From Pseudomonas sp. FP1742 (lineage in GTDB: Bacteria > Pseudomonadota > Gammaproteobacteria > Pseudomonadales > Pseudomonadaceae): a DNA stretch of 64,000 nucleotides. Below the pieces are notes generated by a model. It saw nothing but the letters and a program-made list of their open reading frames with translations, was not told the DNA's origin and did no database searches. The stretch is taken from NCBI RefSeq assembly GCF_030687145.1, contig NZ_CP117460.1:6448001-6512000 (forward strand). Reading direction: 5' to 3'. The position numbers were made by a program, and so were the translations under genes. How positions within the stretch are numbered: position 1 is the first letter of the stretch; each line of letters begins with the position of its first letter. This document shows, piece by piece, positions 35,645 through 45,107 of this stretch.

Positions 35645-36661
35645 TTACGCCCGCAGTCGCAGGCGTTGCAGCAAAGACGAAGTGGCGCCCAGGGCGTCAC
35701 GCAATTGGGCGGCGGTGATGGTGCGCTTGGCCGCATCGAAAGCCAGCGCCGTTCGCAGGGCTGGCCAGCAGTGTTTGGGTAGGTTTCGAGGTGCATGCAG
35801 CTCGCGGTCGAGGCGCCCGTCGCGGGCTTCGGTCGACGGCAAGCGACGGAACGGGTGTTTGCCGCCCGCCAGTTCGTAGAGCACGCAGGCCACGCCGTAT
35901 ACGTCTGCGCTGGCCGAGAGTGGCTGGCCTTCGAGCAGTTCGGGGGCGGCGTAGCCGGGGGTCCAGGCATTGAAGCGGTCGCGGCTCAGGTGCGGCAGGC
36001 CGGGCAAGATGCCCTCTTCGGCCTGGCCAAGACCGAAGTCGAACAGGCGCACGCCCTCTTCGCTGAGCATCACGTTGCTCGGTTTCATGTCGCCGTGCAG
36101 CACGCCGCGAGCGTGGGTGTAGGCCAGTGCGTCGAGCAGCGGCAGCGCAATGTCGCGCAGCTCGAACCACGGCAGGCCCAGGGGCCGCTCGCAGAGTAAT
36201 TTGTCCAGGGTCAGCCCACGCATGAGTTCCATGGTGATGAAGGCCCGCTGGCAGTCGGTGTCCACTTCGAAGGTGTGCAAACGCAGCACGTTGTTGTGGC
36301 GCAGTCGTCGGGTCAGGGTGAACTCGCTGTAGAGCAAGGCACTGGCGTCCGGCGATTCGGCAAATTCTTCGCTGAGGATTTTCAGCGCAATGTAAGGGTC
36401 GGGATCGCCGAACTGTTCGCGCAGCAGATCCCGCGCACGGTAAACCGCGCCCATGCCACCGGCCCCCAGCAGACGCTCGATGCGGTAACGTCCCGCGAGC
36501 ACGTCGGGCAGTTCACCGATGCTGGCCCGGGTCGGCGCCAGCGCAGGTTTGGCCTGATGCGGCTTTCCGTTTAGCGACGTGGCGAAAGCGAAGTAAGTCA
36601 GGTTATTGGCTTCTTCCTCGGTCACCAGCAAGTCGTCGATCGGTGGCATGAATTCAGTCAT
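35645..36661 (-). CDS. stk1: T6SS-associated serine/threonine protein kinase (Stk1-like)
   Basis: 338 residues. Protein kinase domain from about residue 57: glycine loop LLGAGGMGAVYRARD, Lys in IALKILSEE, catalytic loop VLHGDMKPSNVML (HGD where HRD is usual), DFG in RLFDFGLGQ, and APE in TPGYAAPELLEG. A ~55-residue N-terminal segment precedes it; no C-terminal sensor or membrane segment. Paired with the PP2C phosphatase upstream by a 4-base overlap, as Stp1/Stk1 in HSI-II of P. aeruginosa. Likely phosphorylates the FHA protein encoded at 43660. Confidence 0.93.
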   Translation of the reverse strand: MTEFMPPIDDLLVTEEEANNLTYFAFATSLNGKPHQAKPALAPTRASIGELPDVLAGRYRIERLLGAGGMGAVYRARDLLREQFGDPDPYIALKILSEEFAESPDASALLYSEFTLTRRLRHNNVLRLHTFEVDTDCQRAFITMELMRGLTLDKLLCERPLGLPWFELRDIALPLLDALAYTHARGVLHGDMKPSNVMLSEEGVRLFDFGLGQAEEGILPGLPHLSRDRFNAWTPGYAAPELLEGQPLSASADVYGVACVLYELAGGKHPFRRLPSTEARDGRLDRELHAPRNLPKHCWPALRTALAFDAAKRTITAAQLRDALGATSSLLQRLRLRA

Positions 36662-37386
36662 TGGCGGATCACCACGGCAGTCAGGTTATCCCGGGCCGAG
36701 CCACGCAGAGCGCCGTCGAACAGACGCTCCAGCGCAACGTGCGGCGCGGTCAGGCTCAGGGCGTTGCCCAGGGCATCACTAGTCAGCCCTTGATACAAAC
36801 CGTCGCTGCACAACAGAAACGCATCGCCGGGATAGACCTCGAGTTCCAACACATCCAGTGTCAGTTGCTCGGCAGCGCCGACCGCACGGGTCAGCGCATG
36901 AGCGGCAGGATGTGCGCGAGCGTCTTCGACGCTCATGTTCTGTTCGTCGATCAGTTGTTGTTGCAGCGAATGGTCCTTGGACAGCTGATACAAACGCTGG
37001 CCGCGCCACAGGTAGCAGCGGCTGTCGCCGGCCCAGATGCAGGCCGCGCGATTACCTTCCACCAGCAGCGCCACCACGGTGCTGCCCATGATGCTGTCGT
37101 GACGGCCGGCGGTGACGGTCAACTCCTGACCCAAGCGGCGGTTGAGCCAGTGCAGACACTGGCGAATACCTTTGAGTCGTTCGTCGAAGTCATCCTGCAC
37201 CGGCAATTCCGCCAGGCTGGCGACGATCAACTGGCTGGCGATGTCGCCACCCTGATGACCGCCCATGCCGTCCGCGACCACCCACAGCCCCTGCTGTGGA
37301 CAGTCGAGAAAAGCATCTTCGTTGCGCGCCCGAACCTTGCCCGGATCGGTACGCGCAGCGCTGCGCCAGGGGCTGGCAACCAGCAT
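36658..37386 (-). CDS. stp1: T6SS-associated PP2C-type phosphatase (Stp1-like)
   Basis: 242 residues with the PP2C metal motifs RARNEDAFL, VVADGMGGHQGG, FLLCSDGLYQG and ARDNLTAVVI. Counteracts the adjacent kinase. Its ATG shares one base with the tssM stop (TGATG) and its stop overlaps the kinase ATG, giving tight coupling across tssM-stp1-stk1. Confidence 0.94.
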   Translation of the reverse strand: MLVASPWRSAARTDPGKVRARNEDAFLDCPQQGLWVVADGMGGHQGGDIASQLIVASLAELPVQDDFDERLKGIRQCLHWLNRRLGQELTVTAGRHDSIMGSTVVALLVEGNRAACIWAGDSRCYLWRGQRLYQLSKDHSLQQQLIDEQNMSVEDARAHPAAHALTRAVGAAEQLTLDVLELEVYPGDAFLLCSDGLYQGLTSDALGNALSLTAPHVALERLFDGALRGSARDNLTAVVIRQ

Positions 37387-40300
37387 CAGAGCTGCACCGG
37401 CATACGGAAGGTGCGCAGCACGCCCATGTCGAACGGGTTCGGCGTGCGCTGGCTCGACAGCAAGTAGTTGGCGCGCAGGCCGCCCACGTCAGCCTTGAGC
37501 ACCAGCACGTCGCGACCGGTCAGGTACTCGGTCTGCATCAGGTCGAACAGACGGAACAGCGACCATGGGCCGGTGTTCTTCTCGATACCAATCGGGCGGC
37601 CGGCCATTTTGTCGAGGACCAGGCTGGTGCGACCGTCTTCGGCGTCGGTCGGCCATTTGAACGACACCGGCACGATCGGGCCGTGGCGGTATTCGATGGT
37701 CTTGTCGCCAAACTTGAACTCGGAACGGCTGACGGCCGGGTCAAGGGTGTACGGTTCCAGTTTGAACTGCACTTGCGGCTCGGCCGGGTTGATGGCGAAG
37801 AAGCTCTGGCGGATCACTTGTGCCGCGGCCATCTGGTCGAGGTAGACCTTGGAGATCGGCATGCTGTGACCGTCGATGCTGCGCAGGCGGTAGTTGCCTG
37901 GATCGCCACTGACGAATGGACGCATGTAGGTATCGAAGAACCGATCGGCGATGCCCTGGGCCTTGAAGAACTCGCGGAAGTCGCTGATCGCGACGTCGCT
38001 GGTGCTGTGGGCACTGAACGGGTAACGCTTGTTGATCGCCTTGCCGTAGAAGCTGTACAGCTCGCTCTGATAACGCTGGTTCAGGTACTGGTAGGAATCG
38101 CTGAGCACCAGACGCCAGGTGTCCTCGGCCAGCACGTTGAACCACACGCTCACCGGGCGTGGCAGACGGTTCGACGCATTGCGCAGGTTGCTCAGCGCAT
38201 CACGCTGGCCGCTCATGCGGGTCTTGGCCATTTCGAACGCGGCCTGCTCTGGCGAACTGGCGCGGGCCAGGCTGGCCATTTGCATTTGCAGGTCGTTGAG
38301 TGCTTGCAGGGCCGGAGTCAAATCAGCGGCCGGGCCGTTGTTGTCATCCAGCAGGCGGTGCAATGGTTCGAAGCGACGTTGCAGGGATTTCTTCGCGGTG
38401 TCCGGCAGGTTTTTGGTCGCGGCCATGTCAGACGCCGCATCCGCTGCGGCCGACGCCAGTTTGCCCAACTTGCCGAGCTTGCCCTTCTGCTCGCCCAGTT
38501 TCGCGGCGGCATCGGCGGCTTCATCAACCGGTTCGGCTTCCGCCGGGAAACGGGTGTTCTCGCGCACTTCCACCAGCAGTTGCAGCACCGGGGAATTGGC
38601 CGATGTCAGGCCCGCCAGTTGCTCGGCACCCTCACTGAAATCGCTGATCGCGGGCAGTGCCACCTGGCCGACCGCTTCACTCCAGAAGTTGGCGTAGTCG
38701 CGGAAGTACAGCTGCTCCAGTTCGACCATCAGGCGACGTAAGTCCATGCCGCTGATGCCCGAGCCTTCGCCCAGCACCCAGTTGTCGCGCAGGATATCGG
38801 TAACCAGCGCGGCACCCTGGACCGAGAAGTACTGCTGATAGCCTTGCTGGGTGTAGAACCCCGGAATCACGTAATCGGTGCCGACAAACAACGAACCCTG
38901 CGGGCCGATGTGTTGGCTCAGGCGGTATTCCGGCAGGTTGCGAGCCTGCTCGCGCAGCATCCGGTAAACCACGTTGGCCAGCGACTCGCTGCGCAGCACC
39001 TGACGCGCCTGCGCCACCAGTTGTTCGTTGAGCGGGTAGATAAACGGCTGCTTGAGCAAACGCTCGAAGTGGGTGTTCAAACCATTCTGCACCGCTGTGT
39101 TGCCGGCGTAGCGCAGGGACCAGTCAGTGGCGACCCAATCCTTGAGCCATGCCGCATCACGGCGATCTTTCATGTTCAGCATCAGGTACGCACGCAAGCT
39201 GTTGAGCAGGCGTTCGCGGTCCTTCATGTTGGCGCGGATCTGCCCTTCCAACAGCGTCGCAACCCGTGGCAGCAGTTGCGCTTCGAGCTCACGCTCGTAG
39301 GCGCTCTTGACCACCGGATTGGCGTCTTCGCCTTGGTACAGGCCGCCGCGCTCGTGGTACGACACGTCGCCTTTGTTCGGGAAGACTTGCGTCGCCGCGT
39401 AGCTGGTGTCGAGGGTCTTGAGCACCGCCATGGAGTCATCGCGTGCGGTCAATGCCGAGCGTTGTTGCTTCCAGGTTTGTGCCAGGGAACGCAGGCTTTC
39501 CAGACGCTCATAGTTGGCCGAGAACCCACCGGCCCAGAGCATGCCGAACAGCGCCAGTGCCGCCAGTGCGCCCACGTACAGGGCACGTTGGCCCCAGTGG
39601 ATGCGGCTGCGTTCGCGCTTGTCCAGACCGGCCAGGTCGGCCTCGGGGAAGATCACCCGGCTGAGCAAATGGTGAATGAACCGCGAACGGCCGCTGCGCA
39701 GGGTCGGCAGCATGCCGGCGTTCATGCCCAGGCTGGCGCCGATGCCGGCGGTGGTCTGGTCCATCTGTTGAGTCAGGTGCGGCGCGCTGGTCAGGTAGAA
39801 ACCGCGCAACTGGCTGACACGCTGGTAGCGGTTGCCGGTGAACGCCAGGTCGACGAACAGGCACAGGCGCTCGCCGATCTGCCCCAGTTGATGCGGGAAA
39901 TCGAGGATGCGGCCACGGCGCTGGGTGTCGCGCTCCTGGTGCATGCGCATGATCACCTGGCTGTTGAGGCGACGCAGCAGCTCTTCGAACTCGGCGCGCA
40001 GCACGGTCACGTCGGTGCCGCTCTGCTCTTTGCGGAAGCTGGTGCCGAGGACCTGATCGCTTTCTTCGCGGGTCAGTTGATCGAAGAACTCGTCGAAACC
40101 GAGCAGGCGATCGGCCTTGCTCAACACCAGATAAATCGGCACATCGACGTGCAGTTTCTGATGCACGTCTTGAAGACGCGCACGCACCTGGCGGGCCAGG
40201 GTTTCGAGGTCCTGCTCGCTGCCGCCCAGCAGGGTTTCCACCGGAATGGTCACCAGCACGCCGTTCAACGGACGGTTACGGCGACGCTTGCGCAGCAGGT

Positions 40301-40925
40301 CGAGCAAGGTGCTCCAGGCACTGCCATCGACTTCGGCATCCGGCTGGGTCAGGTAACGCCCGGCGGTGTCGATCAGCACGCCGTGGTCGGCGAAGTACCA
40401 GTCGCAATGCCGCGTGCCGAGGGTGTCGCGGGTGAGTTTGCGGTCGATCTTGTTGATCGGAAACTCAAGGCCCGAGAAGTCCAGCAGGCTGGTCTTGCCG
40501 CTGCCCTGGGGGCCGATCAGCAAGTACCACGGCAAATCACTGCGCCAGCGTTCGCTGCGGCCGCGATACAGGCTCGAGGTTTTCAGGGTTTTCAGGGCGT
40601 CCTTGAAACGCACCTTCAACTCTTTCTCTTCTTCGTCGATCAGCTCTTCACGGCGGATACGGTCCTGGCCGTCTTCGGTGGCTTCCACAGCTTTTTTGCG
40701 CACACCGGCGCGCCAGCTGACGAAGACCATGGTCAGGCCCCAGATCAGGAACAGCACACTGATGGTCAGCAAACGGGAGGTCGAACCTTCCCAGAATTTG
40801 TAGTCATTGACCGCCAGCAGCGGCCCGACGAACCACACCAGCAGCGCAACGAACAGCACCAGCAGCAGGGTCCAGACCCAGGTCTGGCGCAGGAAGGCGC
40901 CGACTTTCTTGAAAAACTTTTTCAT
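37386..40925 (-). CDS. tssM: T6SS membrane complex protein TssM (IcmF)
   Basis: 1179 residues. Inner-membrane anchor and ATP-binding part of the TssJLM envelope complex. Two N-terminal helices (WVWTLLLVLFVALLVWFVGP; LLTISVLFLIWGLTMVFVSW), a Walker A GPQGSGKTS at 138-146, a third helix near residue 465 (GALAALALFGMLWAGGF) and a long periplasmic part that contacts TssJ. ATG at 40925 is chosen (AGGGA six bases upstream); the frame extends to 41030 without conserved sequence. Confidence 0.95.
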   Translation of the reverse strand: MKKFFKKVGAFLRQTWVWTLLLVLFVALLVWFVGPLLAVNDYKFWEGSTSRLLTISVLFLIWGLTMVFVSWRAGVRKKAVEATEDGQDRIRREELIDEEEKELKVRFKDALKTLKTSSLYRGRSERWRSDLPWYLLIGPQGSGKTSLLDFSGLEFPINKIDRKLTRDTLGTRHCDWYFADHGVLIDTAGRYLTQPDAEVDGSAWSTLLDLLRKRRRNRPLNGVLVTIPVETLLGGSEQDLETLARQVRARLQDVHQKLHVDVPIYLVLSKADRLLGFDEFFDQLTREESDQVLGTSFRKEQSGTDVTVLRAEFEELLRRLNSQVIMRMHQERDTQRRGRILDFPHQLGQIGERLCLFVDLAFTGNRYQRVSQLRGFYLTSAPHLTQQMDQTTAGIGASLGMNAGMLPTLRSGRSRFIHHLLSRVIFPEADLAGLDKRERSRIHWGQRALYVGALAALALFGMLWAGGFSANYERLESLRSLAQTWKQQRSALTARDDSMAVLKTLDTSYAATQVFPNKGDVSYHERGGLYQGEDANPVVKSAYERELEAQLLPRVATLLEGQIRANMKDRERLLNSLRAYLMLNMKDRRDAAWLKDWVATDWSLRYAGNTAVQNGLNTHFERLLKQPFIYPLNEQLVAQARQVLRSESLANVVYRMLREQARNLPEYRLSQHIGPQGSLFVGTDYVIPGFYTQQGYQQYFSVQGAALVTDILRDNWVLGEGSGISGMDLRRLMVELEQLYFRDYANFWSEAVGQVALPAISDFSEGAEQLAGLTSANSPVLQLLVEVRENTRFPAEAEPVDEAADAAAKLGEQKGKLGKLGKLASAAADAASDMAATKNLPDTAKKSLQRRFEPLHRLLDDNNGPAADLTPALQALNDLQMQMASLARASSPEQAAFEMAKTRMSGQRDALSNLRNASNRLPRPVSVWFNVLAEDTWRLVLSDSYQYLNQRYQSELYSFYGKAINKRYPFSAHSTSDVAISDFREFFKAQGIADRFFDTYMRPFVSGDPGNYRLRSIDGHSMPISKVYLDQMAAAQVIRQSFFAINPAEPQVQFKLEPYTLDPAVSRSEFKFGDKTIEYRHGPIVPVSFKWPTDAEDGRTSLVLDKMAGRPIGIEKNTGPWSLFRLFDLMQTEYLTGRDVLVLKADVGGLRANYLLSSQRTPNPFDMGVLRTFRMPVQL

Positions 40926-40938
40926 CACACGTCCCTGT

Positions 40939-41814
40939 TTACGGCTGCGACTGCGGCTGAGCCGTGGCCGGATCAAGCTGCTGATAAGGTTGCAGAACGG
41001 TTTCGCGTTGTTCGCCCAGCACCCAGGCAAAGCCCGAATACATCACCACCAGGCAGACCACGGTGAACAGCACCACCATCCACGCCGGCACGATGCGCAC
41101 CAGGCTGCGACGCTGATCGTTCAAGCCTTCCCAATGCGGCGACAACTCGCGAGGCACGTCGCCGCGCAGTTGGCGAATCTGCCGATACAGGGCGTCGCGG
41201 ATGCCTTCGAGCTCGAGCATGCCGCGGGCCTGCACGCGGTACTTGCCTTCGAAACCGAGGGACAGGCACAGGTACATCAGCTCCAGCATCGGCAGGTGCT
41301 TGACCGGGTTTTTCGACAGGCGATCCAGCAGTTGGAAGAACTTCTCGCCACCGAAGGTTTCGTTGTGGAAGCTGCTGAGCAGGCTCATCTGCGACCATTC
41401 GCTTTCGTTGCCCCACGGCGTGGTCACGACGGCTTCGTCAACCACGGTGCAAAGCACGTAACGCGCAGCCATCACCTGGCTGCTTTCGGCACCGTTGTGC
41501 AGCGCCCGCACTTCAAACAGTTTCAGCCCGGCGGTCAGCCGCTCGTTGAGCGCGTACAGGTCTTCGCGGGTGTCGCTGTGCTTGAGCCGCACCACTTCCG
41601 ACAGCAGTTCGGACGCCGCCGCCACCAGCGAGTTGAGGCTGATGTTGAACGCTTCGGCCGGGCGCAGGCGCGCGGCGTAGATCATCCGTTCTTCCAACTG
41701 TTCAAAACGCGGCGGTGCCGCGAAGTCAGTCAGCGGACTCGAGGCCGGGCCGTGGCCCTGGCGGTCGAGCAGGACGGTTTTGTCGTCCTGGGTGTGTTCC
41801 ATGTCCTTGATCAT
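40939..41814 (-). CDS. tssL: T6SS membrane complex protein TssL (DotU)
   Basis: 291 residues. Cytoplasmic hook domain (AFNISLNSLVAAASELLSEV ... VLCTVVDEAVVTTPWG, HLPMLELMYLCLSLGFEGKY) ending in one C-terminal membrane helix (PAWMVVLFTVVCLVVMYSGF). No peptidoglycan-binding extension, so it is the short form. Starts six bases after tssK and ends 13 before tssM. Confidence 0.95.
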   Translation of the reverse strand: MIKDMEHTQDDKTVLLDRQGHGPASSPLTDFAAPPRFEQLEERMIYAARLRPAEAFNISLNSLVAAASELLSEVVRLKHSDTREDLYALNERLTAGLKLFEVRALHNGAESSQVMAARYVLCTVVDEAVVTTPWGNESEWSQMSLLSSFHNETFGGEKFFQLLDRLSKNPVKHLPMLELMYLCLSLGFEGKYRVQARGMLELEGIRDALYRQIRQLRGDVPRELSPHWEGLNDQRRSLVRIVPAWMVVLFTVVCLVVMYSGFAWVLGEQRETVLQPYQQLDPATAQPQSQP

Positions 41815-41819
41815 GTCGG

Positions 41820-43151
41820 TCAGTTCCTGATGGCCCAGAATTTCAGTTCAAGCTCGGCGAATTCGCCGGACACGTGGAACGCGAAGCCACCGGAGCGTTC
41901 GAGTTGCGCCAGGTCTTCGGAACTGAGTTCGAGGATGAAATAGGTTTTGTTGGAGTGGAACGCGATCTGCCGTGGGGCCACCGGCAACGGTTTGACCTTG
42001 ATGCCCGGCAGGTGCAGGTTGACCAGTTGGCGGATGCGCTCCACCGGGCCGACCTTGAGGTGCGCCGGCAGGCGATGGCGCAGTTCTTCGGAGTCGCAGT
42101 TGGCACTGGCAGCGAGCACGAACGAGGCCGAGCCCAGCAGTTTGTGGTCGTGCAGCGGCGATACGATGATCCCGTACTGACGTGCTTGCAGCACCAGTTC
42201 GATGGCGTGCTGTTCGAGCACCATCGACAGCACCTGACGAATCGCTTCCATCAGTTTGCGGAAGCTCGCGCCCTGGTCGCTGTGCTGGTAGCGGCTGTCC
42301 AGACGCGGGCGTTTGCTGTCGCTGGAAAACGTCGCCAGGTCGCCGAGCATGGTCAGCAGCGTGCGGTACAACTCTTCCGGGTGAACCTGTTCCAGGCCGA
42401 GGTAATGGCGCAGCAACAATTCAGTGCGGTTGATCAGTTGCAGCATCATGAAGTCGCCGACTTCCGCGCCGCCGACCTTGCCGTTGGAGCGGATCCGGTC
42501 GGCGATGGTGTCGCCCCGGTGGCCGAGCATGCTGATCACTTCTTTGAGGCACGACAGCAGGTAGCTGGACGAGTGCGCCTGAATGTAGGTCGGCACGAAG
42601 TCCGGGTCGAGGCTGATCACGCCGTCCGGCGTGGTGTCGAGCACTTCGCAGATCTTCAGCTTCACATAGGCCTGGTCACTCTGCTGCTCGCCGAGCAATA
42701 GCTTGAAGTCCGGACGGGCGCAGCTGACCTGGCTGGCGGAGTCGTCGCCGGCGTTGGAGTCGGCCACTTCCGCTTCGTACGCGGTGTAGCGCGCCAGCAC
42801 GTCGGATTGCTCCGGGCGACGGGCCTCGATGTGGTTACCAGTCACCAATGGCAACGCCAGGTAGATCGGCGTGTTGCCGGTATTCGGCGGCACGTCCAGG
42901 GCCAGCGGCTCGGTGTTGCCGCCCAGTTCGAACAGGCTGCCGTCGGGCAGAATCCCCGAGGCCTGGCTGATCACCAGTTTGCCCATGTTGAGGAACTGCA
43001 AGTCGATTTCCAGGTTGAGGAAGCCCCAGGTGTAGCTGCCCAGCAACTGGGTACGGGTTTTCATCTGGTGGTCGTAATAGCGATCGTTGTGCTGGAAGTG
43101 CTGCGGGCGCAGCAGCATGCCTTCCTGCCAAATGACTTTATGGGCATTCAT
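41820..43151 (-). CDS. tssK: T6SS baseplate protein TssK
   Basis: 443 residues. Links baseplate to the membrane complex. Signature start KVIWQEGMLLRPQHFQHNDR, then LLGSYTWGFLNLEIDLQFLN and LVNLHLPGIKVKPLPVAPRQ. Lies between tssJ and tssL with two- and five-base gaps. Confidence 0.95.
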   Translation of the reverse strand: MNAHKVIWQEGMLLRPQHFQHNDRYYDHQMKTRTQLLGSYTWGFLNLEIDLQFLNMGKLVISQASGILPDGSLFELGGNTEPLALDVPPNTGNTPIYLALPLVTGNHIEARRPEQSDVLARYTAYEAEVADSNAGDDSASQVSCARPDFKLLLGEQQSDQAYVKLKICEVLDTTPDGVISLDPDFVPTYIQAHSSSYLLSCLKEVISMLGHRGDTIADRIRSNGKVGGAEVGDFMMLQLINRTELLLRHYLGLEQVHPEELYRTLLTMLGDLATFSSDSKRPRLDSRYQHSDQGASFRKLMEAIRQVLSMVLEQHAIELVLQARQYGIIVSPLHDHKLLGSASFVLAASANCDSEELRHRLPAHLKVGPVERIRQLVNLHLPGIKVKPLPVAPRQIAFHSNKTYFILELSSEDLAQLERSGGFAFHVSGEFAELELKFWAIRN

Positions 43152-43153
43152 GT

Positions 43154-43654
43154 TCAGTCAACCGCCTTGGCGAGCGTTTCGTGGGTGTTGCGGATGCCGG
43201 CCTGATCGAGGGTCAGGTCAGCCGCGGTGACTTGCACCGGAGTGATTTGCACCGTGTAGCGCCACTTGGTTTCCGGCAGGTCGCGGTAGGCGGCGAGCAC
43301 GCCGACGTAGCGGCTGCCCTCTTCCACGCTGAGCTTGAGCTCGACGGTTTCACCCGGGCGCAGTTCCAGCTCTTCGCTGGCCACCAGGTCCGGGGCCAGG
43401 GATTCCTTGGCGCGCTCGTAGAGGCTGAAGAAATCAGCATTCTCGAAGGCCACCGGGTGCTTGAGCTCGAACAGGCGCACAACGATTGGCGACGGACGAC
43501 CGTTGAGGTCCGGGTTCAATTGATCGCTGGCGGTCAGCTTCAGGTTGAGTTTGGTCACGGTGGAATACGGCGACAGCGACGAGCAACCGGCCAGCAGCAC
43601 CAAAGCAGCGAACGCAGTCAGCATCTTGAAAAAAGCGGTGGAACAGCGAGACAT
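43154..43654 (-). CDS. tssJ: T6SS outer-membrane lipoprotein TssJ
   Basis: 166 residues; lipobox LVLLAGCSS. The mature domain (VTKLNLKLTASDQLNPDLNG, SPIVVRLFELKHPVAFENAD) is the transthyretin-like TssJ fold that binds the TssM periplasmic tail. Three ATG codons lie close together (43663, 43660, 43654); AAGGA has usable spacing only for 43654, while 43663 overlaps the tagH stop as ATGA, so the start is uncertain by nine bases. Confidence 0.93.
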   Translation of the reverse strand: MSRCSTAFFKMLTAFAALVLLAGCSSLSPYSTVTKLNLKLTASDQLNPDLNGRPSPIVVRLFELKHPVAFENADFFSLYERAKESLAPDLVASEELELRPGETVELKLSVEEGSRYVGVLAAYRDLPETKWRYTVQITPVQVTAADLTLDQAGIRNTHETLAKAVD

Positions 43655-43659
43655 GCGCA

Positions 43660-44856
43660 TCATCCTTGGTGGTCGGTGTGAAGGGTGGAAATCAAGCGGA
43701 TCTGTTCTTCGTAGGCCTGGGCGAAGTCGCGGGCCAGCAGGCGCTCGCTCCAGTCATCGTCCTGACGCAGGGCCTGGTGATAACGCCCGTAAGCTCTCCA
43801 GCGACTGCCGGAGGTGGCGAGCAACGGCTTGTTGTCGCGCTCGAAACGCAGAGTCAGCTGTTGCGGCGAGAAGTGCTCCAGGGTGCCGCGAACGGCGGCG
43901 CGGCTGGCGGTCAGCAAGGCCACCTGATGCGCCTGCAAATCGCGGAACGCACGGGAGATCGCTTGCTCGGCCGGCAATTGGCCCGGCTTGTTGCCCTGCA
44001 ACAGAATGCCCAGCGCTTCACCGGCATCGACGGCGAATTTCAGTGGGTTCTTGTGGGTGCCTTGCACGGTGGTCTGGGCCAGGCGCAGTTCGTTTTTCAG
44101 CTCGCTGCGGGTGCGCAGGCTCTGCTGCAAACCGCCGACGCTCTGCTTGAGCAGGCGCGCGGCGTTCAGGGCCAGGGCTTCGCGGGCGTCGTGGTCGAGG
44201 CCTTTGAGATCCACGCCCAACGCCGCACCGAAGTGCTCCCAGAAACCTTCGCTCTGGCGCTCCACCGCTTTTGGCGGCGGGGCTGGCGCAGGTTCTGCCG
44301 GGGCGTCGATCAGCTCCGGCACCATCAGGCTTTCCATGTCGATGCGCGCGTAGTCGGCGCGCTGACGGGTATCCTCGATCACCGTGCTCGGGGAAATCAG
44401 CTCCTCGATCTCCGAGTACACGCGTTCTTGCTGGTCGAGGGCATTGAGCGGGTCGAGGTCGAGGAACGCATCGTCCGGAATGATGCTGCCTGCCGCTTGC
44501 GGGCGGCCGACTTCGACGTCGAACGTGGCCGGGTCGCGCACCAGCCGCGCACGGATCTCGAAGTCGCCCAGCACGTACACGCTGCCATGTTCGATGCGCA
44601 TCGGCTCGCCCTTGCGCAGACGTGCGCCACTTTCGCTGTCCTGGATACCGTTGCTACTGGTATCGGTCAGGAAAAACGTGCCTTCGCGGTAGCTGATCAC
44701 CGCGTGGTGGTTGGACAGGTGACGCTTGCGGTCGGGGATGATCCAGTCGCAGTCCTCGCCCCGGCCAATCACGCCACCGGCCTGTTTGAAGGTCTTCTGG
44801 CACAAATCCGTGGGCACGAACTGCTTGGTGTTCAGCATTTCGAAAACCAGTTCCAT
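43660..44856 (-). CDS. tagH: T6SS FHA-domain protein (Fha2/TagH)
   Basis: 398 residues. N-terminal FHA domain at ~20-105 (GVIGRGEDCDWIIPDRKRHL, SNHHAVISYREG, LTDTSSNGI), which reads phosphothreonine; a Pro/Ala linker (APAEPAPAPPPKAV) and a C-terminal TagH/TssA-like helical domain (FWEHFGAALGVDLKGLD ...). Start at 44856 fixed by AGGAG seven bases upstream. Expected target of Stk1 and Stp1 encoded in the same operon. Confidence 0.93.
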   Translation of the reverse strand: MELVFEMLNTKQFVPTDLCQKTFKQAGGVIGRGEDCDWIIPDRKRHLSNHHAVISYREGTFFLTDTSSNGIQDSESGARLRKGEPMRIEHGSVYVLGDFEIRARLVRDPATFDVEVGRPQAAGSIIPDDAFLDLDPLNALDQQERVYSEIEELISPSTVIEDTRQRADYARIDMESLMVPELIDAPAEPAPAPPPKAVERQSEGFWEHFGAALGVDLKGLDHDAREALALNAARLLKQSVGGLQQSLRTRSELKNELRLAQTTVQGTHKNPLKFAVDAGEALGILLQGNKPGQLPAEQAISRAFRDLQAHQVALLTASRAAVRGTLEHFSPQQLTLRFERDNKPLLATSGSRWRAYGRYHQALRQDDDWSERLLARDFAQAYEEQIRLISTLHTDHQG

Positions 44857-44873
44857 GATGATGCTCCTTGCGG

Positions 44874-45014
44874 TCACTTGCCGCGATTGACCGCCTGCGG
44901 ATCACCCAATGGGCGATAGGTGTTGTCGTTGTATTTGTAATTGCCGCTACAGCCGCCGAGGCCGCATAGAACGACGAGGGTCAGCAGGACGGCTTGCCAG
45001 TGACGAACAGGCAT
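44874..45014 (-). CDS. Small T6SS-associated lipoprotein (HSI-II orfX position)
   Basis: 46 codons, ATG at 45014 with GGAGA seven bases upstream. The product has a signal segment (VLLTLVVLCGLGGC) with lipobox LGGC, Cys22 lipidated, and a short mature part SGNYKYNDNTYRPLGDPQAV. It lies between the sigma-54 activator and the FHA gene, exactly where HSI-II of P. aeruginosa carries orfX (PA1664). Role unknown; lipidation suggests an envelope accessory to the TssJLM complex. Confidence 0.82.
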   Translation of the reverse strand: MPVRHWQAVLLTLVVLCGLGGCSGNYKYNDNTYRPLGDPQAVNRGK

Positions 45015-45107
45015 CAGAGGGTCTCCAGGGGTAGACAAAGCACAAAGCGCCGACCCTTTCGGGTGGCGCTGTTAGAAGCGAATGAGGCGGATCCGACGGT
45101 CTTTTGC

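Noticed and set aside
38844..41066. 740-codon open frame antisense to tssM/tssL
   Set aside because: Same shadow effect; composition unlike a real protein and tssM/tssL have full family signatures.
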